Below, in pieces: positions 1-10,965 of a stretch of 64,000 nucleotides of DNA. The stretch lies in NCBI GenBank assembly GCA_028551475.1, contig CM052358.1, positions 21,602,853-21,666,852 of the forward strand, written 5' to 3'. The notes under the pieces were generated by a model that was not told where the DNA came from, did no database searches, and saw only the letters and a list, made by a program, of their open reading frames with translations. Every line of letters starts with the position of its first letter. Position 1 is the stretch's first letter. The DNA is from Casuarina equisetifolia (Eukaryota > Streptophyta > Magnoliopsida > Fagales > Casuarinaceae). Position numbers and translations under genes: made by a program.

Positions 1-5
1 TATCA

Positions 6-23
6 CCACTTCTTTCATTCTTT
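6..23 (-). other. Polypurine tract next to the 3' LTR of Athila copy 1
   Basis: On the minus strand this is a purine-rich run (GAATGAAAGAAGTGG) directly before TGATA, which is how the LTRs of this family begin. It is where plus-strand DNA synthesis would be primed. The assignment rests on position and composition only, because the rest of the 3' LTR lies outside the window. Confidence 0.6.
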
Positions 24-1081
24 TCCATCCAAAAATGCTTGATTTCACTTGGATTCTGATACTCACAAAAGCCACAATCATGCTTACATCAATAAAGTAA
101 GTAAAAGTACTCGAAATACAGCCATAATAATCTTTTCTTGCTAATAGTATTCAATTGCTATGCTTAGTGGCCTATTTCAAAAGATTAAGTGGCTTGAATC
201 TGATAAAGAATGATAAGATCATCCCATTCTAAAGCAAATGATGTACTTTCTTCTCCTTTCTTTCTTTCTCTTCTTTTTCTTTTTTTTTTTTTTGCAAAAG
301 AAAGAAAAAATACTATGCCTCACACAATCATTACAATCAATTTCTTCTCATGCTCCATCTTCCTTTCAACTTTTGTTTAGCTCAAATAGACTTGCACTTT
401 AACAATTAACATGTTCATAGGTGTGCGACAATAGGATAATTTTTTTTCATTGGCTCAAGGGTATATATATGTGGTTGTCATTAAAAAAAATCGAATAAGA
501 ATCAAGGCTCAGCGGGGTGAATGGGGATAAATAAATAGGGTTGGCTTGAAAGGCTCAAATGATCCAAAGAGGGCCTAAATCATTTTCTCAATTAGACACA
601 GCCTAGGATTTCGCCTCAAAAGAAAATCAAACAAATTCTAACATCCGGGTAAGATCTAAGAAAATCACATACTTCACATGAATGTTCTCTAGAAATACAC
701 ACAATTTCAAAAATGAAGGACTTTTAGTGTTCAATAGTTGGATTAACATAATCTGAATCATACTTAACTTATACCACAATTGTAGGTCTGAACAAAATCT
801 ACACCTCCCTAAGAATCGCTAAGAAAAAATTTAAAAATCATATTTAGCATAAAGTTTCTTTCCTCATCCTCAAACTTGAATGAAGCATTATCCTCAATGC
901 AAAAAGAAAAGAAAGCAAAAATAAAGGTAAAAGGAATGAGAATACTCCTCTGATTGTAGGTCATATCCACATAGAGCTTTGAAGAGACGGTGGTGACAAA
1001 ACTTCCAATATAATGCTTGGGTTACCTCCCAAAAAGCACTTGTTTTATAGTTTTCAGCCAAACTATCTTCAAAGTTATTAT
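24..1081 (-). other. 3' non-coding part of Athila copy 1
   Basis: This lies between the integrase C-terminus and the purine tract. I see no convincing ORF: the open stretch at 894-1085 encodes 63 residues of no recognisable family. The stretch holds a T-rich run near 277-293. In Athila elements this position can hold an envelope-like ORF; none is visible here. Confidence 0.5.
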
Positions 1082-2293
1082 TCAAGGAGGAAGAAGATCA
1101 AGGGTAGTCTTTTGCATATTAACTCCCTTGAAGTAAAGCTTTAGACGTTGACCATTCACCTTAAATGTGCCTTGGGTGTCATTTCCAACTTCTATTGCTC
1201 TATATGGGAATATCTTTGTAACTATGAAAGGGCCAGACCATCGAAACCATAATTTACCTGGAAACAATTTTAGATGAGAGTTATAGAGTAATACTTTTTG
1301 GCCAACCACAAAATCTCTTCTTAATATATGTTTGTCATGCCATCTTTTTGTCTGCTCCTTGTATATTTTGGCATTTTCATATGCCTCATCTCATAATTCC
1401 TCCAATTCATTTAGTTGCAATAATCTAGTTTCACTAATGAACTACATGTCAAAGTTTAAAAATTTTAATGTCCAATATGCTTTATGCTCTAATTCGACTG
1501 GTAGATGACAAGCCTTCCCGAACACTAGCCTAAAAGGAGACATTCCAATTGGTGTTTTGAATGTTGCCCTATAGGCCCAAAGTGCATCATTAAGTTTTAT
1601 TGATAAATCTTTTCTTGAGGCATTTATAGTTTTTTCCAAAATTCTCTTAACTTGACCACTAGTCTGAGGGTGATAAGGGATTGCAATCTTATGGGTAACC
1701 CCATATTTACTCAAAAGTATTTTAAATTTTTTGTTGCAAAAATGAGTCCCTCCATCACTTATGATTGCTCTAGGAGTGCCAAAGCATGTAAAAATATTTT
1801 TCTTTAAGAATTTAACCACAACCTTAGCATCATTTATTGGCAATGCTACTGCTTCTACCCACTTAGATACATATTCAACAGCCACTAAAATATATATATT
1901 TCCATAAGAGGGTAGAAAGGCTCCCATGAAATGAATACCCCAAACATCAAATAATTCACACATAACTACATTGTTTAGAGGCATCTCATGTTTCTTAGAA
2001 ATATTTCCAGTTCTTTGACATTGATCACATGCAACTACATATGAATATGCATCTTTAAAAAGTGTGGGCCAATAAAATCCAAACTGTAAAACCTTAGTTG
2101 CAGTTTTAGTGGCACCAAAATGACTACCAACCTCTCTAGCATGACAATGGTGTAGGATGCTAGCCATCTCTTCATCTGGAACACATTTCCTTATAACCTG
2201 ATCTACACATACTTTAAACAAGAAAGGCTCTTCCCAAAAATAATGTTTAATGTCAGAAAAGAATTTTTTTTCTTTGTTGATATGACATTTCAA
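1082..2293 (-). pseudogene. Athila integrase, broken
   Basis: Integrase inserts the element's DNA into the host genome. The frame 1442-2293 holds the N-terminal HHCC zinc-binding region ([12 protein letters not shown], then CDQCQR) and the core domain. The C-terminal part, with the GPFIV motif, lies in the separate frame 1082-1309, so the frame is broken between them. Two catalytic positions look lost. The residue expected to be the first Asp, in the usual WGIDFMG context, is His (WGIHFMG). The segment after HPQTSGQV, which normally carries the catalytic Glu, appears to be missing about seven residues, so QV runs straight into KRILEKT. The second Asp (IISDGG) is present. The two losses are inferred by comparison with the usual Athila pattern as I know it. 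Confidence 0.85.
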
Positions 2294-3730
2294 GAGGAAG
2301 AAGATTACTTACCAAATAATTGACAAAATCAGCATACTAAGGAATTTTGATGGATTGGAGTACAAAAATGTTTTCATCGGGAAATTCTTCCATAATCGGT
2401 TGATCTTCTTCCTTCAAATTGAGAATTCTAGACAAATGATTTGCAACTAGATTTTCAGCTCCTTTCTTATCCTTGATCTCCAAATCAAACTCTTGCAGTA
2501 ATAGAATCCACTTGATTAACCTAGGTTTTGATTCTTTCTTTTCAAGTAGATGCTTAAAAGTAGAGTGGTCAAAATAAACAATAACTTTAGAACCAATTAG
2601 ATAAGAATGGAATTTATCAAAAGCAAATACTACAGAAAAAAGTTCTTTTTCTGTTGTTGAATAATTCAACTGTGCACCTAATAAGGTTCGACTGGCATAG
2701 TAGATGGTCTGAAAAACTCCATTCTTCTGTTGTCCCAAAATAGCTTTTACTGCAAAATCACTGGCATCACACATTAGCTCAAAAGGTAAGTCCTATTCTA
2801 GTGGTGCCATGACTGGTGCTGATATTAACTTTTCCTTTAAAGTAGTAAAAGCCTACAAGCATTCATCAAAAAAGTTATATTTCACATCTTTAACCAATAA
2901 ACTTGAAAGGGGTCTAGTGATTTTAGAAAAATCTTTTATGAATCGCCTATAGAATCCTACATGCCCCAAAAATCCTCTAACAAGTTTCACTGATGTTAGT
3001 GGGGGCAATTTTACAATGACCTCTACTTTAGCTTGATCAATCTCTAGTCCTTTTTTTGATATCTTATACCCAAGCACTATTCCTTCCAACACCATAAAAT
3101 GACACTTCTCCCAATTTAACACAAGGTTAGTCTTTTCACACATTTGTAAGACTTTTGCTAAATTATTTAAGCAAATTTCAAATGATGAGCCAAAGACAGA
3201 AAAATCATCCATGAAAATCTCAATAAATTTTTCAACCATATCAGAAAAAATGGCCTTCATGCATCTCTAAAAAGTTGTTAGTGCATTACAAAGACCAAAA
3301 GGCATTCTTCTAAAAGCAAAGGTAACATAAGGACAAGTGAAAGTGGTTTTCTCTTAATCTTCTAGTGCAATGTGAATTTGATTATACCCTGAATACCCAT
3401 CAAGAAAGCAATAAAATTCGTGTCCTGCAAGTCTTTCTAACATTTAATCAATAAATGGTAAAGGGAAATAACCTTTTCTCATGGCATCATTCAATTTTCT
3501 ATAATCTATACACACACGCCATCCAATAACTGTCCTAGTTGGAATCAGTTCATTATTATCATTTCTTTGAACAGTCATACCTCCTTTCTTTGGCACAACT
3601 TGCATAGGACTTACCTAGGGACTGTCTGAGATGGGATAAATGATCCCTATATCAAGCAACTTGATTACCTTAGCCTTCACCACTTCTTGCATCTTTGGAT
3701 TCAATCGCCTCTGAGATTGAACAGCGGCTT
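2294..3730 (-). pseudogene. Athila reverse transcriptase and RNase H, broken
   Basis: The RT fingers and palm run from about 3720 down to 2850 and the RNase H region from 2774 to 2337, on the minus strand. The catalytic box reads FMDDFSVFG in the frame 2853-3260, typical of Athila. Downstream are the expected RFIKDFSKI thumb region and an RNase H start with [13 protein letters not shown], followed by YYASRTL and TTEKEL. The upstream RT segment (3261-3730) is recognisable only in pieces because of stops and frameshifts. RT copies the element's RNA into DNA and RNase H removes the RNA strand; neither can be made as one protein here. Confidence 0.85.
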
Positions 3731-4740
3731 TGTACTACTCCTCCATCAAAATCTCGTGCATGTAGAGTAAAGGACTAATTCCCTTGATATCAACTATTTT
3801 CCATCCAATTTCTCCCTTATGCTCTTTTAACACTTGAAGTAGTTTCTCTTCCATTGATATTGTCAAAGAAGAAGATATGATTATTGGTAAGGTAGAAACT
3901 TCATCTAAATAAAAATATTTCAAATAGGAAGGTAAGGGCTTGAGTTCAAGAGTTGGAGGCTCTTTAATTGATGGCTTAGGTTTTGTCATGTGTTGTCCCA
4001 ACTCCTCAAACTTTGGTGTCATATGTTATGAATATGGTGGATTTGCCTCCATGAGATTGGCATACTCTTGTATCTCCTCACTTTCAAGTTCCTCATTCTT
4101 TGGGTGGACCAAGCATGCTTCAAGGGGATACTTGAAAGCTTTTTCTTGAAAGATCTTATTCACAAACTTATCAATTGTCTTAACACTAAAGCATGAATTA
4201 TCATCAGAGGGATGTTCCATAGTAGTAAAAACATTAAAAGTGACAGAATCATTTTGAACTCTTAAGATTAACTTCTCTTGTTGTACATCAATCAAAGCTC
4301 TTCCTATTGCTAGAAAATGTCAACCTAAGATAAGTGGTACTTCAAAGTCTTCCTCCATGTCAAGTACTATAAAATCTTCAGGAAAAATGAATTTGTCAAC
4401 TTTTACCATACATCTTCTATAGTACCTCTTGGATATTTAATTGATCGATTAGCCAATTGTAAAGACATTGTGGTTGGGTTCACTTCACCCAATCCTAATT
4501 TCTTGAAAATAGAAAAAGGCATTCGATTAATATTGGCTCCTAAATCACATAATGCCTTATCAAAGTGAGAATCTCCAATAATACAAGGAATGTAAATCTC
4601 CTTGGATCTTTTAATTTTGGAGGTAATTTATTTTGTAAGATGGCTAAGCATTCTTCAGTTAACTTCACAGTTTCATACTTTTCTAACTTCCTTTTGTTTT
4701 TCAATATCTCCTTAAGAAATTTAGCATAACTAGGCATTTA
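3731..4740 (-). pseudogene. Athila protease region and linker, broken
   Basis: The minus-strand frames 4540-4737, 4026-4295 and 3735-4022 belong to the stretch between gag and RT. The 4540-4737 segment matches the Athila copy at 57343-57613 nearly residue for residue (MPSYAKFLKEILKNKRK), and that copy goes on to a DLGASIN motif, the expected retroviral-type aspartic protease site (D-x-G-A). Here the frame breaks before this motif can be read cleanly. The frames between 3735 and 4295 are the poorly conserved linker leading into RT. Confidence 0.7.
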
Positions 4741-6278
4741 AGCTAATGCATCTACAAAAGGAATGTTAATATGTAATTTTTTGAACACATCAAGAAATTT
4801 AGAAAATTGCTTGTCTATTTTATGTTGTTGGAGTCTTTGAGAAAATGGAACTGGAGGCACATAAGGCTTGGGATTATCAGGGAATAATGTTCTCTTGGTT
4901 GCTTCCTCAGGTTATGTGCTAACATTTTCTTCCTTATCCTTGACACTTTCCTTCTCAACATCTTCTTTACCCAATTGTTTGCCATTTCTTAGGTTTATTG
5001 CCTTAGCATCTTCTATCAGATTCTTCTTTGTTCTACAAGGCAAGGAACCTTGTTGTCTTCCTGAGACCATATTTGCCAATTGACCTATTTGCACTTCTAA
5101 ATTTCTAATTGAAGCTTGGTTTTGCAATCTTGTTTTGTTATTTTGTAACATTTTGGCAACCATTTCCTCTAAATTAGGCTTCTTTTCTTCTAGTTGCCTG
5201 AATCCTAGTGGTGGCCTCATTGCATTAAAATTACTCCATGAAAAATTTAGGTGGTTACGCCATCCCAGATTGTAAGTGTTGGAGTATGTATTATTTTGTG
5301 GCCTATTTGAATTTCCAATAAAATTAGCATCTTCACTATTGTGAGCAAAGGTGTTGTCTAATTGACACTCTATGCTCGCATGTCCTCCACCACAATGATC
5401 ACACACTATGTTTTGAATCCTCATGACTAGAGCATTCAAGTTATCTATCTTCTTATTAAGTTTTTCAAACTGTGCATAGATTGTAATGAAAGCATCCACT
5501 TCATGAATTCCACTAGCTTTCCTCACTGGTAGCCTCTTAGTAGGCCATTGATAACTATTATTTGCCATTTCCTCCAAGAGGTCATATGCTTCTTATGGTG
5601 TCTTATTGTTCAAAGCCCCTTCTACAGCTGCATCAAACATAAAACGAAGATTTGTACTACATCCATTATAAAAGGTTTGTACTTGTAACCATTTGGGTAG
5701 TCCATGATGTGGACATCTTTTCAAAAGCTCCTTGAATCTTTCCCAAGCTTCATACAATGATTCATTCTCCATCTGCTTAAAAGTGGTGATATCATTACAC
5801 ATTTTGGCAGGCTTTGCTGGAGGAAAGAACTTACTAAGAAATTTCTGAGCTAAATCATTGCATGCTGTAATTGATCCTATAGGAAGAGAAGAAAGCCAAT
5901 TTTTAGCTTTGTCTCTAAGAGAAAATGGGAAAAGCCTTAACTTGACAATATCATCTATGACTCCATTGTATTTGAAGATATCACAAATTTCAAGGCTTCA
6001 ATGTGAGTATTCAAATCATCATTTGGTAGTCCACTAAATTGCACAGAATTTTGAAGCATTTGGATGAGTGTTGGCTTGATTTCAAAGTTGTTCGCTTTAA
6101 CTACAAGCCTTTTATTGCTTGATGTGGCACCCTGAACTGTTGGTGTAGCATAATCATTCAAAAGTTTGCATGGATCATCATTATCCGCCATTTTTCTAGC
6201 CTCTTTTTGTTGCCTTCTAATTGTGCATTCAATTTCTGGGTCAAGATTAACAAGTTGTTCTATTTGGCTATGGATCAT
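4741..6278 (-). pseudogene. Athila gag, broken
   Basis: Gag forms the particle that packages the element's RNA. It reads in three separate frames (5955-6278, 5593-5802, 4912-5577). These align end to end with the nearly intact gag at 57585-59126: the PTLIQMLQNSVQFSGLPNDD segment, the ESLYEAWERFKELL segment, a CDHCGGGHASIEC zinc knuckle and the NLRNGKQ segment near the C-terminus. The start ATG at 6276-6278 corresponds to the start of the other copy. At least two frameshifts and a stop at the 5578-5592 junction break the frame. Confidence 0.88.
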
Positions 6279-6406
6279 ACACGTCTACAACACCCTTGAA
6301 TAGTACTAACTAAAAGAAATATGATTTTTACTTTTAAAGCAAAATAAAGGCTAGATTAAACTTAGAATTATTCGGTATCAATATTAATCAATAGTAAAAT
6401 AACCAA

Positions 6407-6424
6407 TCCTTGGCAACGGTGCCA
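6407..6424 (-). other. Primer binding site, tRNA-Asp type (Athila copy 1)
   Basis: The plus strand reads TCCTTGGCAACGGTGCCA. It matches the 3' end of plant tRNA-Asp (TCCCCGGCAACGGCGCCA) at 15 of 18 positions. It lies 6 bp inside the 5' LTR, where minus-strand synthesis starts. The three mismatches are C-to-T changes, as expected for methylated DNA in an old copy. Confidence 0.85.
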
Positions 6425-6430
6425 AAAACT

Positions 6431-7793
6431 TGTTCGATGAAATTCTAAATGCAAGTGAACATGTCGAACAAGTAATATAATGATAAGAAAGTGTATCATC
6501 CCACAAAAATTGGTGAATACTAAACTAATTAAGTATCAACGATGAACTAATCCTAAAATTTATCTAGCAATTCAAAAGAAAGTTGATGATGAAATAAAAT
6601 ATAAAATTTTCAAAACAAGATTCAAGACTAATTGAAATTAAATCCAAGTAAGAAAGATCAATACGAGAAACATGTTAGAGCATCCGATTTCACCATAACT
6701 ACTAGATATGAATTTCCATAGTTTATACCTACAAGAATAATAATACTTATGTGATGGTAGAATTTTCTAATTTATTTACTATCCTATGTCTAGGTATAGC
6801 AAACCTATTTAGTTCATTAATTCACTATACTTCTATATATAAATTGAAACAAACCAAATGCATTAGAATCTGTGAACATTCTTGGTTTATAATAAATCTT
6901 TCGATCATCTTATCACTAAAAGCCACACAAACAACATAGTATATGTCTATCCATTTTTAATTCATGGTTATATATTACAAGAAGCAACTACATATTATCT
7001 CTTGTCAATTTCAAACATGTACATCAAATCATTCAAGTGGTGGCCAATCATTTAAGAGCATTAAGCATAATAATATATAACTCACATAAATAAAATATAT
7101 TGCAAAACATAAAAACTTATAGGATTCACATCATCATAGTTAGGCTACATCATCACTCTAACAAAAGGAAATTAGCACACAATGAAATAATAAACCAAAA
7201 CAATGGTAGAAATTAAGGGAAACATCTTAAATAAAGAAAAACAGGAAAGTTGTCACCACGTTGTCTTCTCTTTAAGAATTCTCCTTGATTTTCTTCTTTC
7301 TTCCTTGGTTTTAGCAGCACCTTCTTTTCTTTCTCTCTTCTCCTCTTCCCTTCTTTATGCAGTGGTCCTCCCTTATATAGGGTATGGGATCTAGAACTAT
7401 CTCTTTATCCTAATAAAATTAGGTTTTGGATTCCCAATACAATTGGGTTTTAGACTCCTATATTAATTAGGCTTTGGACTCCTAATAGGACTAGGTTTTC
7501 TAATTATTTAAAAAATCCAATAACAATAAAAATCTAATAACAATCATCCAAAGCCCAAGCCCAAGCCCAAGCCCAAGCCCATCTTGATTTCCTTCACCTT
7601 GATAATTTGACCTTCTTCTGGCATATAATAAGTATCAGGTTCTCCTTGCTTGTCTTTTTTCTTCATGCCTCCTTATGCTACATAAACAAGACAAATTTAA
7701 GTAAATATAGAGGAATTAAAATATTTTCTGACAAGCATTAGATAAGTTATTATTTAAATTAGGTAAAATAACTTTATAAAAATAAAGTTATCA
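6431..7793 (-). repeat. 5' LTR of Athila copy 1 (1363 bp)
   Basis: On the plus strand it starts TGTTCGATGAAAT next to the primer site and ends AAAGTTATCA. Both ends match the LTRs at 59361-60715 and (inverted) 48096-49890. Inside are six tandem CCCAAG units near 7550-7582 and a TATA-like stretch near 7373-7380 (minus strand). Reading frames inside it at 6751-6939 and 7203-7394 have no recognisable protein and are taken as LTR sequence. The five bases that follow, GCTAG (7794-7798), are the probable target duplication. Confidence 0.88.
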
Positions 7794-7833
7794 GCTAGGC
7801 CGTATAACGGCCCAACTCAATATAAACTTAACA
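7794..7833 (-). repeat. Fragment of the 3' LTR of copia 1
   Basis: These 40 bp match the last 40 bp of the 5' LTR (13143-13182) with three differences, ending TATAAACTTAACA against TATAAACTCAACA. A minus-strand purine tract (AAGGGAGGA) follows at 7834-7842, as expected inside a 3' LTR. The other end abuts the Athila LTR at 7793. Confidence 0.88.
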
Positions 7834-7847
7834 TCCTCCCTTAAACT

Positions 7848-9330
7848 GGTGATTTGTACAAATCAAATACACCAAGATTGCGAATAAGATAATTATGTTG
7901 TTGACTACATAAAGCCTTAGTTAACAAATCTGCCGGTTGCTTATGAGTGCGAATACTACGTGTCTGAATCAAACCCCTTGTTGCTTCTCGCGAATGAAAT
8001 GACAATCAATCTCAATGTGTTTGGTGTGTTCATGAAAGATAGGATTGGTGGCAATGTAAATAACAACTTCATTGTCACAATATAAAGAGATGGAGCGAGG
8101 AACAATCACCCATAGGTCACCAAGAAGCCCAAATAACCAAATAGTCGCCATAGCATGATATTCAACCTTAGATGAAGATCGAGAAACTGTGGCTTGTTTC
8201 TTGCTTTTCCAAGAAATCAAAGAACCTCCCAACTTGACATAAAAACCTGTGAGAGAACGGAAAGACATGAGACAAACCGCCCAATCAAAATCACAAAAAC
8301 CAGTCAACTGAAAGTCTTTAGCGAAAGACATGAACAACCTTAAGCCTGGAGTGCCCTTCAAGTATTTAACAACCTTCAAAGCCATATCCATGTGAGAGAC
8401 TTTGGGAGAATGCATGAATTGGCTGAGGATATGAATTGGATAGTTATTATCAGGTCTAGTATGAGTGAGATAGATTAACCATCCAAGAAGTCGCTGATAC
8501 GGAGTAAGATCATCTAATATAGGATCATTAATTAGAACTAGAGCACTGGCATCATAGTCCAAAAAGGTAAGCTTAAGATTTTGACCCATGGGAATCTTAC
8601 ATGGGTGTTCACCAGAGAGGCTAACTTTAGAGACTAACTCCAATGCATATTTACATTGACTAAGACAAATACCATGTTTTAAACGAGCAATTTTAATCCC
8701 AAGAAAGAATTTAGCTTGTCCTAAATCTTTCATGTGAAATAGAGAGCAAAGATGAGACTTGACTTGAGCAATGACCTCCTCACTGTCACCGATGATAAGC
8801 ATATTGTCAATGTAGATTAGACAGCAATGACGGTAGAACCATGCCGAAGTGTAAACAGTGCATAATCATGTCAAGATTGCTTAAAACCAGTGTTAAGAAG
8901 AACAGAAGTAAATTTGGCATACCACTGTTGGGATGCTTGCTTGAGTCCATAGATTAACTTAAGAAGACGACAAACTTTTGACGGACCTACGAAGGAATGC
9001 TAAATCCTAAGGGCTAAAGACATGTATACCTCTTCATGCAAGTCGTCATGAAGGAAAGCATTATGAACATCCATATGGTGAAGTGGCCAATGAAACATGG
9101 AGGCCATGGCCATGATGCATTTAACAGTCACCATCTATGCCACATGAGAGAAAATCTCCTCATAATCAATGTTATATTGTTGAGTGAAGTCCTTGGTTAT
9201 AAGCCGAGCTTTATGACGCTTAATGGAACCATCCGCACGATATTTTACCTTGTAAACCCACTTACATCCAATCAGGTTACGACCAGGGGCAAGTCGACCA
9301 ACTTCCACGTATGATTTGCCTGTAATGCAT
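7848..9330 (-). pseudogene. Copia 1 reverse transcriptase and RNase H, broken
   Basis: The frame 7969-8802 holds the RT thumb (LGQAKFFLGIKIAR), the connection and RNase H (LYCDNEVVIYIATNPIFHEHTKHIEID). The N-terminal RT part is readable in pieces at about 9130-9314, including a GCKWVYKVKYRADG-like segment in a shifted frame. The catalytic box, normally Y-x-D-D, reads Tyr-Ile-Asp-Asn at 8803-8814, so the second catalytic Asp is Asn. The tail of RNase H near 7840-7968 is also interrupted. The enzyme would not be functional even without the stops. Confidence 0.85.
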
Positions 9331-9355
9331 GAAGTTCACTAGACATAACATCCAC

Positions 9356-10965
9356 CTACTTGGGATTCCTAATAGCCTCATGATAATAGAGGGGCGCTCT
9401 AATGGCAGATATGGAGGCAATAAATGCTCGATGTGTGGGAGCTAAATTACCAAGAGTCACAAATTGTGAAATGAAATATGGAATGTCACGAGGATTCATG
9501 GAACAAGATCCACCAGGAAAAGAGTTTACAAAGTTGCAATGATAATCTTGGGTCCAAATGGGTGGTTTGGATGCACGTTGAGAACGTCGGATAAGAGAAA
9601 TAAGAATGACAGGCAACACTAGGAAAAAGGAGTCTATAGGATTTGACGTCACAGTGGGTGACGCCTCAGTGGGTGATGCCACAGTGGGTGACGCTGCAGT
9701 GGATGACACTGTAGTGGGTGATGCTACAACAGGTAATGCCATGGTGGGTGACGCCACAGTGGGTGACACCGTAGTGGGTGACGCTGCAGTGGGTGGTGTC
9801 ATAAGAGGAAAATTCACAGTGGGTGAATTAAAAGGTTTAACAATAGGTGATGAAGAAGTCAGAGAATCGGTCTCGCATAGAACAATATAGGGATCAAGAT
9901 CCAGAGCGACAAAAAAAGTGTCAATATTAGGTGAAAGTATAGATGAGGGTGGCTGAAACTTAGCAAAGGGAAAAACTAACTCATGAAACACAACATCACG
10001 AGCAATGAAAAAAGTGCATATGGTAAGGTAAAAAACATGATAGCCTTTTTGTGAAAAAAGGTAGCCCATGAAAATGCAAAGGTGAGCACGGGGTGCAAAT
10101 TTGTCCCCATGTGGAATGATTGTAACATAACATAAGCACCTAAAAATCCTAAGATGTGAGAAACATGGTGCTTTACCAAAGAGAATGTAAAAATGGATTT
10201 TCCAATTGATGACAGGGGAAGGAAGACAATTGATGATGTGAGTAAGAGTCAAGACACACTCTCCCCAAAAACGATTAGGAAAGTCAGCTTGAAAACGTAA
10301 GGCTCGTGCAACATCGAGGATGTGTCGATGTTTACGGTCCACTACCCCATTTTGTTGGGGTGTATGGCACATGAGCTTTCATGGTGAATGCCACAAAGCT
10401 GGAGGAAAGAAATACACTCATGGCTAAAAAACTCTGGCCCATTGTTAGAGCGTAACCAACGAATGCGAGTGTGAAACTAGGTTTCTACCATAAGGAAGAA
10501 AGAATGCAAAAAATGCAAAGATTAACTCTTAGAACTCATTAGATATACCCAAGTACCACATGAGAAATCATTAACAATGGTTAGGAAATAATGCAAACCA
10601 TCATGATTGGGGTGCCTATGTGGACCCCATATGTCAATATGGACTAACTCAAAGATAGACTTTGTGTTAGAAGTGCGAGAACCAAAAAGGAGACGAGTTT
10701 ATTTCGCTAAAGGACAAATCGGACAAAAAAAGTCAGGAGAGATATAACAAGAAGAATGACCAAATCAGTAATGCCATAGCATTTGTTTATTACTCAAAAT
10801 ATTATTCTTAAACATAATATCACTACAAACATTAGTCCTCTTAAGAGCATTAAATTCAAAAGATTTAACAAGTGTAGAAAAAATATCTGCTGTGGCAGCC
10901 ATTGGAGACACTAGATGATATAGACGATGTTCAACCCTGCCCATTTCTAGTACTATCCCAATCAT
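9356..10965 (-). pseudogene. Copia 1 integrase and integrase-RT linker, broken
   Basis: The open frame 9356-10372 starts in the integrase core (TPQQNGVV) and runs through the conserved GYxxxQKGYHVF region into a Pro/Ser/Thr-rich linker. Upstream, 10373-10965 holds the N-terminal His-Cys region (LWHY, then CPICPLAK) and the first core Asp (HIDIWGP) in broken frames. Of the catalytic D-D-E triad the second Asp is Asn (RSNNGPEF where RSDNG is usual) and the Glu of QQNGVVER is Asp. Both changes are read directly; the expected residues are from family knowledge. The linker holds a 15-bp minisatellite. Confidence 0.85.
9651..9827. repeat. 15-bp coding minisatellite in the copia 1 linker
   Basis: About ten tandem copies of a 15-bp unit like GTGGGTGACGCCACA lie here, decaying at the 9800-9827 end. 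On the minus strand, the element's coding strand, each unit encodes five residues of an Ala-Ser-Pro-Thr-Val type, giving a low-complexity linker between integrase and RT. The repeat also leaves a long open frame on the plus strand (9606-9890), which I take as a shadow. Confidence 0.88.

Larger units (their letters stand above)
1..7793 (-). mobile_element. Athila-like Ty3/gypsy LTR retrotransposon, copy 1 (decayed, nested in a copia LTR)
   Basis: Reading the minus strand from high to low coordinates gives 5' LTR, a primer site matching tRNA-Asp, gag, protease, RT, RNase H, integrase and a purine tract. This gag-PR-RT-RH-IN order is Ty3/gypsy. The tRNA-Asp primer site, the FMDD form of the RT catalytic box and the LTR of about 1.36 kb point to the Athila/Tat branch. 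All coding parts carry frameshifts or stops, so the copy is dead. The first five bases of the window (TATCA) match the end of its own 5' LTR (ends at 7793) and are followed by a pyrimidine tract, so nearly all of the 3' LTR lies outside the window. No envelope-like ORF was recognised after the integrase. The element is inserted in the 3' LTR of the copia element that starts at 7794. Confidence 0.9.

Noticed and set aside
9501..9640. Regularly spaced repeats that at first glance suggested a CRISPR-like array, running on to 9830
   Set aside because: The units are directly adjacent 15-bp repeats without spacers, in a plant retrotransposon.
9606..9890. A 94-codon plus-strand frame with VGDA repeats
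   Set aside because: It is the reverse strand of the 15-bp minisatellite in the copia 1 polyprotein.
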